From Paracentrotus lividus (Eukaryota; Echinodermata; Echinoidea; Camarodonta; Echinidae): a stretch of 64,000 nt of DNA. A program made the position numbers and the translations under genes. The notes beneath the pieces are model-generated. The model saw only the letters and a program-made list of their open reading frames with translations. It was not told the DNA's origin and searched no databases. The first letter of the stretch is position 1; each line of letters begins with the position of its first letter. Positions 58,642 to 64,000 of the stretch are shown here, piece after piece. Where the stretch lies: the NCBI GenBank assembly GCA_940671915.1, contig CALNVZ010000174.1:18316313-18380312 (forward strand). Reading direction: 5' to 3'.

Positions 58642-59984
58642 TTCAGTTTTAATACAACTGATATCTAAATAAATGACTACAGGTGATGATTCATATAAGC
58701 ACTGTCATTGAATGTGATGAAGGTATATTTGCCTTGAATAGGTATAATGCTAAAGTATCATGTCCACAATATTGATTCATTGGTCAAAACTCATTCTCCA
58801 CAGACAATCATTTTCTCTGCAATTCATGTATAACGAACTATAAATACATGCAGTGTTTAACTTTGTGCAAAGACCTGAGATTTTTTTTTTAGTGGACTTT
58901 GCTTTATCGAACATTGCACCCTTATCACTGCTTATTGAATCTCTTCCTTTTATTTGTTTCAGATTGTGATTTGTTTCATATAGGTAGTTCGGTTGGACTT
59001 GATTCTCATCTGTGTGATATTGATATTTAACCATTATAAACCTTAGTTACACTTCTAATTTATTGGTTCTGGCTATGGTAGAGTCACACCGGTAGACCGA
59101 CCTCAAACAGATCACCCCAAAACACTTTTGTGCCAATCGGGATGAATTCGGCAGCCATCAGGATGATTATGGCAGGGTTCGGTCTGTTGTCAGTTTAACG
59201 TCGGTATGAGGTCGGAATTATCGGTTTTAAATCAGTCTAGTATCGGTTTGAAGAAAGGGTCGGGGTGGAATCTTTCAAGCATGCTCGAAAGATCTCTCCC
59301 CGACTATTCGTCAGGGAGCTGTCGGAGACGAGTCGGGGTCAGTTCGAGAAGAGCGGGGAGCATTCTGTCTGGGTTCGATCTCGGTTCGGAATAAAAGATC
59401 GGGATGTGGTCGGTTTCAATACCAAGTTCAGTCAAATTGCTATCGGCCGAACTAATCCGGATTCAACATCGATGAGGTAATGAATAGAGACTTTCTTCCC
59501 GACTCAATACCGAACGAAGCCGTTCCATCACCGATACCAAACCGCAGAGGGGCTGTATTGAGACCGACAAGACAACGATGTCAAACCAAAGATGCTAAAT
59601 GAGATTCGGGGCGCATAGGATAATCATTTTAACATTTAAAAATGCTTCCAGTTGCTCCATGGTTTTCTGTTTGATGTTGCAATACAAATCATATGGCTAA
59701 TAAACATCCCCGTACTTTGGGGGAAGGTGGCGGGGGCACGGAGCCAAACGGATGGGCGTGAAGGGGGCATGAAAATGGGAAGAAAAAGGGGGAAAGAAGG
59801 AAATGAAAAGACGAGAACGAAAATTAAAAAAATAAAATAAAAGAAGAGAAAAATAAAATAAAAAGGAGGGGGAGGGAAGGAAAGGAAAATATATATAGGC
59901 CTAGAGAGAGATGACGACGAAGGGGGGGGGGAGAGGGAAATAAATAAATAGATAAAAAATAGTGGAAGTGGTTCTAAATTGATC

Positions 59985-60435
59985 TCTAACTTAGGACACC
60001 ATATGGATCTTGAAATTAGGGTGTGGTAAATTGATCTCAAACTTAGGGGGTCCCAAAGTGATTTATAGTTGAGGGGAGCCAATTCCATTTTAAACTTAGG
60101 GGCTTCAAATCGATAACAAACTTATGGGTGCCAAATATATCTCAAACTTATGGAGCTGCCAAAATTAACGTGACATGAGAGGGTGCCTTGATCTTAAACT
60201 TAGGGGCGCCAAATTGATTTTAAAATCAAAGAGGGGGGCCAAATCGCTTCAACTTAAGGGTGCAACAAATTGATTTTAAACTTAAGGGGCGCCAACTTGA
60301 TCTTAAAATTAGGGGTCGTCAAAATGATCTTGAACTCTTAGGGCGCCAAAGTACTTTTGAAATTAAGGGGCGCTAAATTTACTTGAAACTACGGGGCGCT
60401 AAATCATTGATCAGAAAATTGAGGGGCGTGAAATT
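59985..60435 (+). repeat. Minisatellite, CTTAGGGGCGCCAAATTGATCTTAAA
   Basis: About a dozen imperfect units of roughly 30-38 bases, each with AAACTTAGGGGCGCC-AAATTGATC-type words. Single copies of the same word are found at about 40873 and 46559. Confidence 0.85.
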
Positions 60436-60472
60436 GATCTTTCACTGGAGGTGTCACCTCCAGTGAAAGATC
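60436..60472. repeat. Near-perfect 37-bp palindrome
   Basis: GATCTTTCACTGGAGGTG, a single T, then its exact inverse. It closes the minisatellite, using the GATCTT word of the last unit. Confidence 0.95.
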
Positions 60473-61379
60473 TATTCATGAATATCCTTTCATCTTTCAT
60501 GAATATAAAATCAATTTTTGCACTTAAAATTGCAAAAAATGATTCTATATTCATGAAAAGATTGAAACCCAAAAGTGCTTGAATTTCCATGCTTTCTGGT
60601 CATAGTAAATAATTTGCTTGCGCTTCGCGCTTGCATCATTTTTCTTAAGGGTAATTACATTCTGTTCCTGAGAATTTCAGCTCCTGCTCACATGATACTC
60701 GTGAAAAGATAACAAAATTGAACCCCAAAGAGTTTTAGTATTCTTTTCCTTCGGGTCATTATGTAGATACAATTTGTTTCTTACCCTTCACGCTCACATT
60801 TTTTCTTCTCAAAGGGGTAATACATTATCATTATTTTTTTCTTCATGAAAACGCTATTTAGAAAATAAACAAATATGAAATTAATGTACAGTGTTTTGTT
60901 GTGATTATATCAACAAGACAAATTAAAATAAAAAAATAAAACAAAAACCCAGATAATTTACTTTGAAAGAGGAGCTTTATATACCATCTCATTGTATATT
61001 TTAGCTGTAGACTTAACATTTATTGTTGAGGAGGGGGTTATCCTTTGGAATTTACTTGGAGCGTCAAAATCCGTTCCGGCTCTGTTGTGAAATCCTGGAT
61101 AAGCGCATAATAACATGAAAATAATATAATATTGATTAAGAACCCACCAACGTCTATCCAAATTTAATTCATTGGATGAATACAAATCAAAACAAAACGA
61201 AACAAAGAGAATTCAGTGTGCAATCGGGGAGGGGTCCAGAAAGAATCGGGGAGGGATCCAGGGAAAATCGGGGTTGTCGGTTTTAGTGCCGGGCTTGCAT
61301 CGGTTCCCGATTTTGAAATTTTCATTCAATTTTAGTCGGTTTGAGGTCGGTCTGGCCGGTCTGACTGCACTATAAATAC

Positions 61380-62190
61380 TCTGCGCATCAGCGACGGATT
61401 AAAAATAAGGGAGGGGCAGCTCCGATAGCGTAGACGCAGCCAAGTTTTAGGCGATTTAACATGTACAGTCAATGAGTGGTTTTCAAATTATCATATTATA
61501 TATTATAATTATTACGAGACCAGAAGCAATGACAATAAGAGTATAACTCTTATCAAAGTAAGGAAAAATCTTTGAAAACAGTATACTACTTATTCAGGTG
61601 CATTTTATGGAACGCTCTTACAGAATGATATAATTAAGATAATATGAATCACTATAATATAATATTGTAAGACTATGATACAAGAATTGTGTTATAATAT
61701 AAAGTATAAGCCCTACATGTAATGGACTTTATGCTGACTTTATGTTAATGTATACGCACAATAATGAAATGGGACGGGGCCAACCTCGATTAGCTTTGGC
61801 TACATTTACCAAATGCTTATTCATATTTATACTCATTAAAAAAATACGTTGAAATATTGATGATAATACAATACATTACAATCAACTCATAGAATTACAT
61901 GGCAAAGGTAAAACTCAGTTTGTGAAGATAAACATGTTTCAATAGAAATTATAAACCATCGAACATTGAATTTAACTACATACTGTCTTGAGTAATAACC
62001 TAAAGAGGCATCTAACAAAGATTTTACTTTTACGACAGAATCCGTTTAGGAATGCAAAAGTTACAAATTTGTATCCTTTTCTAATTTTGCGTTGACATTA
62101 AATCAAAGGGGTGAAAATTTAGAACTTTTCGTGGAAATTCGCATCATTCGCGCATCTTTTAAGTGTGTACATCAAAACATAATATTTTAG
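61380..62190. other. Gene-less stretch
   Basis: AT-rich, with TATAAT-type words. No exon or repeat recognised. Confidence 0.5.
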
Positions 62191-62197
62191 GGCAGGG

Positions 62198-62535
62198 TTA
62201 TGTTACAACTGGTAAGGTTGCAGCGACGCACTTTGTCACGCAATTTCCGTCTGGGACAAACCTCTGATGTCACCATCCGAAAAACGAGACTGGGATTCGA
62301 ACCTCGGTCTGATCCGCACCAGTATGGGGGCTATTTTCCTGCTATAATGTAATCCATTCAAATTTGTTTAGATATTTTCTCAAAATAGGTCTACAAACTG
62401 ATAGAAATCGGTCTGAGCTTCGAATCCCAATCACGACTTTCGGATGGTGACGTCAAATGTTGGTCCCAGACAGAAACAATGCGTTGTTGTTGCTTCATGC
62501 TTCGCTGCGACATTACCGGTGGTAACAGGGCTTAC
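62198..62535. repeat. Foldback repeat with B-box-like words
   Basis: The left arm (CCGTCTGGGACAAACCTCTG, GTCACCATCCGAAA, GGGATTCGAACCTCGGTCTG) is inverted at 62405-62535 (CAGACCGATT-side, TTTCGGATGGTGACGTC, GGTCCCAGACAG). GGTTCGAATCCC on the minus strand at about 62292-62303 matches a pol III B box. Lies just 3' of the LRR gene. Confidence 0.75.
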
Positions 62536-62548
62536 CCCCAAAGCGCAA

Positions 62549-64000
62549 TTATTTAAGTATGAGATACTTAAATATGAAAACAAAAAGTGCCATAAAGATT
62601 GTTTCAACTTTGATGACATCGCCTTGGACATTGCATCGATTTGTCGGTGACTCATATATTATATTGTTCTTTCCAACTATGTCACTGCCGTCATTCTGGT
62701 CTCCTGTGAACTCGTCCACTTCACTACAATCTTTGCAGATTTCAGGAAACACTACACTGGTAAGATGTCTGCTCCTCAAGAGAGGTGGATTCCAGCATAT
62801 GAGTTCGTTAACACCAGCATCCAGAAGCCATTCCCGCAATGGTAGTAGGTTGCAGTCACATAGCCATGGATTCGGTAGGAAGGAGATGGTCCTCGAGAGC
62901 ATTGGTAGACTGGATGGCGAAATCGTCTCCAGATCGTTGTGGCCAAGTCGAAGAGTAAATCTACCTTGATTGGTAAAGGCTGATTGGCTGATCTCATGGA
63001 TCCGATTGTTTTCTAGATTTAACTCGTTGAGAAAAGCGTTTAAGGCAAACGCTGAATCGGAAATGCTTTGAATAAAATTCCCGCTCAGATTGAAAACGAT
63101 AATACTAGGAATTCCTTCGAATGACTCACCAGGAACAAACGCAATGCTATTGTTTTTCAGGTCTAGAAGAGCAAGTCGTGGTGCTCTTAATTTTGGAATC
63201 TTTATGATGTCGTTGCTGTCCAAGAACAAGCCCTTCGTAAGTGAAGGGAGAATAAAAGATGTATTGGTTTCAGAATTGTGCCGGAACAGTCCAATATTTA
63301 GTAAATACGATAATAGGGTAGGGTTAGTTTGCCCCAATGAAAGGCCTTGCAGCTTAGTAAAAGACAGTACCAAAAACCTTAGGTGTGTAAAATGCTCAAC
63401 AGAAAAACGACAGAATTGGATTACCTGCTAGTGATAAAGACTTCAATTCACAGCCACGAAAAACATCCCGATCAACGTATGATATCATATTCCAATCCAA
63501 AATCAAATCTGTTAGATCACAAGGAACACCACATGTCCGCTCGACTGAAGCATTGCCACACGGGTTCTCTGGCAATGTTCGCAAGTGATTGTACGAACAG
63601 TCAAACAGGTGCAACCCAAGTGGTAGTTCAACGTTATTCAATTTATTATCAGAAATTATCAAACGTTCTATGTTCTTATCAATTAATATCCAGGTGTTAA
63701 TTCTACTGATTCTATTACTGCTAACATTAAGATAACGTGGAATGCCAATGTTTTGTATGGAAGTTAAGAGGTTATTTTGTCAATTTGCGCTCAAAACATT
63801 TGAGGGTAATGAAATGTTCTCAATGCTGTTTGTAGATAGATTAATTGTTTTCAGAAATAACAACTCTGATAAATCGTCATTGTAAATGTAAGACAGATTA
63901 TTAGCACTCAAATCCAAATGTTCTAATTTCGCAACTACAGTTAAATCAGGAATTTTGGTGAGGATATTGCCTCTGAGATCCAAATGCTTTAAGTTATGTG
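62549..64000 (-). pseudogene. LRR receptor-like gene, 3' part, with stop and frameshift
   Basis: Runs off the window at 64000. The minus strand encodes successive leucine-rich repeats (LKHLDLRGNILTKIP, LEHLDLSANNLSYI, LKTINLSTNSIENI, LTDLILDWNMISYV, LNELNLENNRIHEI). A cysteine-rich insert CGNASVERTCGVPC lies mid-way. An LRRCT cap (NPWLCDCNLLPLREWLLDAG, then ICW and ICKDC) is followed by about 40 polar residues and the hydrophobic tail TIFMALFVFIFKYLIL before the stop. The ectodomain style is Toll-receptor-like, but there is no cytoplasmic TIR domain; the tail suits a GPI signal or tail anchor. It is broken by TGA at 63780-63782 and a one-base shift at the A5 run 63404-63408 (T5 on the coding strand). 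LRR continuity across both breaks suggests recent decay or sequencing error. Confidence 0.85.

Larger units (their letters stand above)
59083..61373. repeat. Inverted pair of GGTCGG-rich sequences
   Basis: ACCGGTAGACCGACCTCAAAC at about 59089 is mirrored by GTTTGAGGTCGGTCTGGCCGG at about 61341. The left half (59160-59580) continues with TCGGT/GTCGG-rich sequence; the right half has a doubled AATCGGGGAGGG-TCCAG. The open frames here are products of this composition. It may be one 2.3-kb element. Confidence 0.55.

Noticed and set aside
59206-59480. Two open frames in Ser/Gly/Arg-rich sequence
   Set aside because: Composition follows the GGTCGG-rich repeat; no protein family recognised.
59636-60088. 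150-codon minus-strand frame rich in Phe/Pro/Ser
   Set aside because: Generated by purine-rich low-complexity DNA and the start of the minisatellite.
62559-62969. 136-codon plus-strand frame and others at 63090-63700
   Set aside because: Antisense shadows of the LRR gene; no domain resemblance.

Overview
The window is animal nuclear DNA, probably from an echinoderm and most likely a sea urchin. The reasons are short exons separated by introns of 0.5 to 10 kb with GT/AG borders, AT-rich DNA packed with foldback elements and tRNA-derived SINEs, L1/Tx1-like and other LINE remnants, and a Toll-receptor-like LRR gene. There are no bacterial-type operons. The species call is inference.

Layout. 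(1) 1-9.3 kb: probable 3' end of an unrecognised plus-strand gene. It consists of a 21-nt microexon candidate (1108-1128) preceded by about 1.1 kb of pyrimidine-rich intron, plus two candidate alternative terminal exons (from 4291 and 8277). (2) 9.3-17.1 kb: no gene seen; one foldback element. (3) 17,555-36,767, minus strand: twelve exons that join in phase into 430 residues of the AP-4 adaptor complex mu subunit (AP4M1). Only the first coding exon (about 22 residues) is not found. Its introns hold SINEs, a dead LINE and several foldback elements. (4) 36.8-48.2 kb: a dense field of foldback elements, a 2 x 0.6 kb tandem duplication carrying the dyad GGTCACGTGTGTGACC, and a tRNA-like inverted pair. 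(5) 48,234-58,641, minus strand: a complete three-exon lipid-binding protein gene of the FABP/CRABP/CRBP family (143 aa). Its 9.5-kb first intron contains a transposon with a GCGCTTCGCGC array, foldback elements, a decayed L1-type element, and a TA-flanked MITE split by both a 606-base assembly gap and a later insertion. (6) 59-61.4 kb: GGTCGG-rich inverted repeat pair enclosing a minisatellite. (7) 62,549-64,000, minus strand: 3' part of an LRR receptor-like gene with an LRRCT cap, broken by one in-frame TGA and one frameshift, with no TIR domain.

The identified host genes act in unrelated processes: AP-4 vesicle coat, cytosolic lipid carriage, and a presumed surface or secreted LRR receptor. 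I see no sign that they form a functional cluster. The most unusual content is the repeat architecture: at least a dozen distinct foldback families, several nested, including one insertion whose pre-insertion site can be read from a related copy 20 kb away in the same window.
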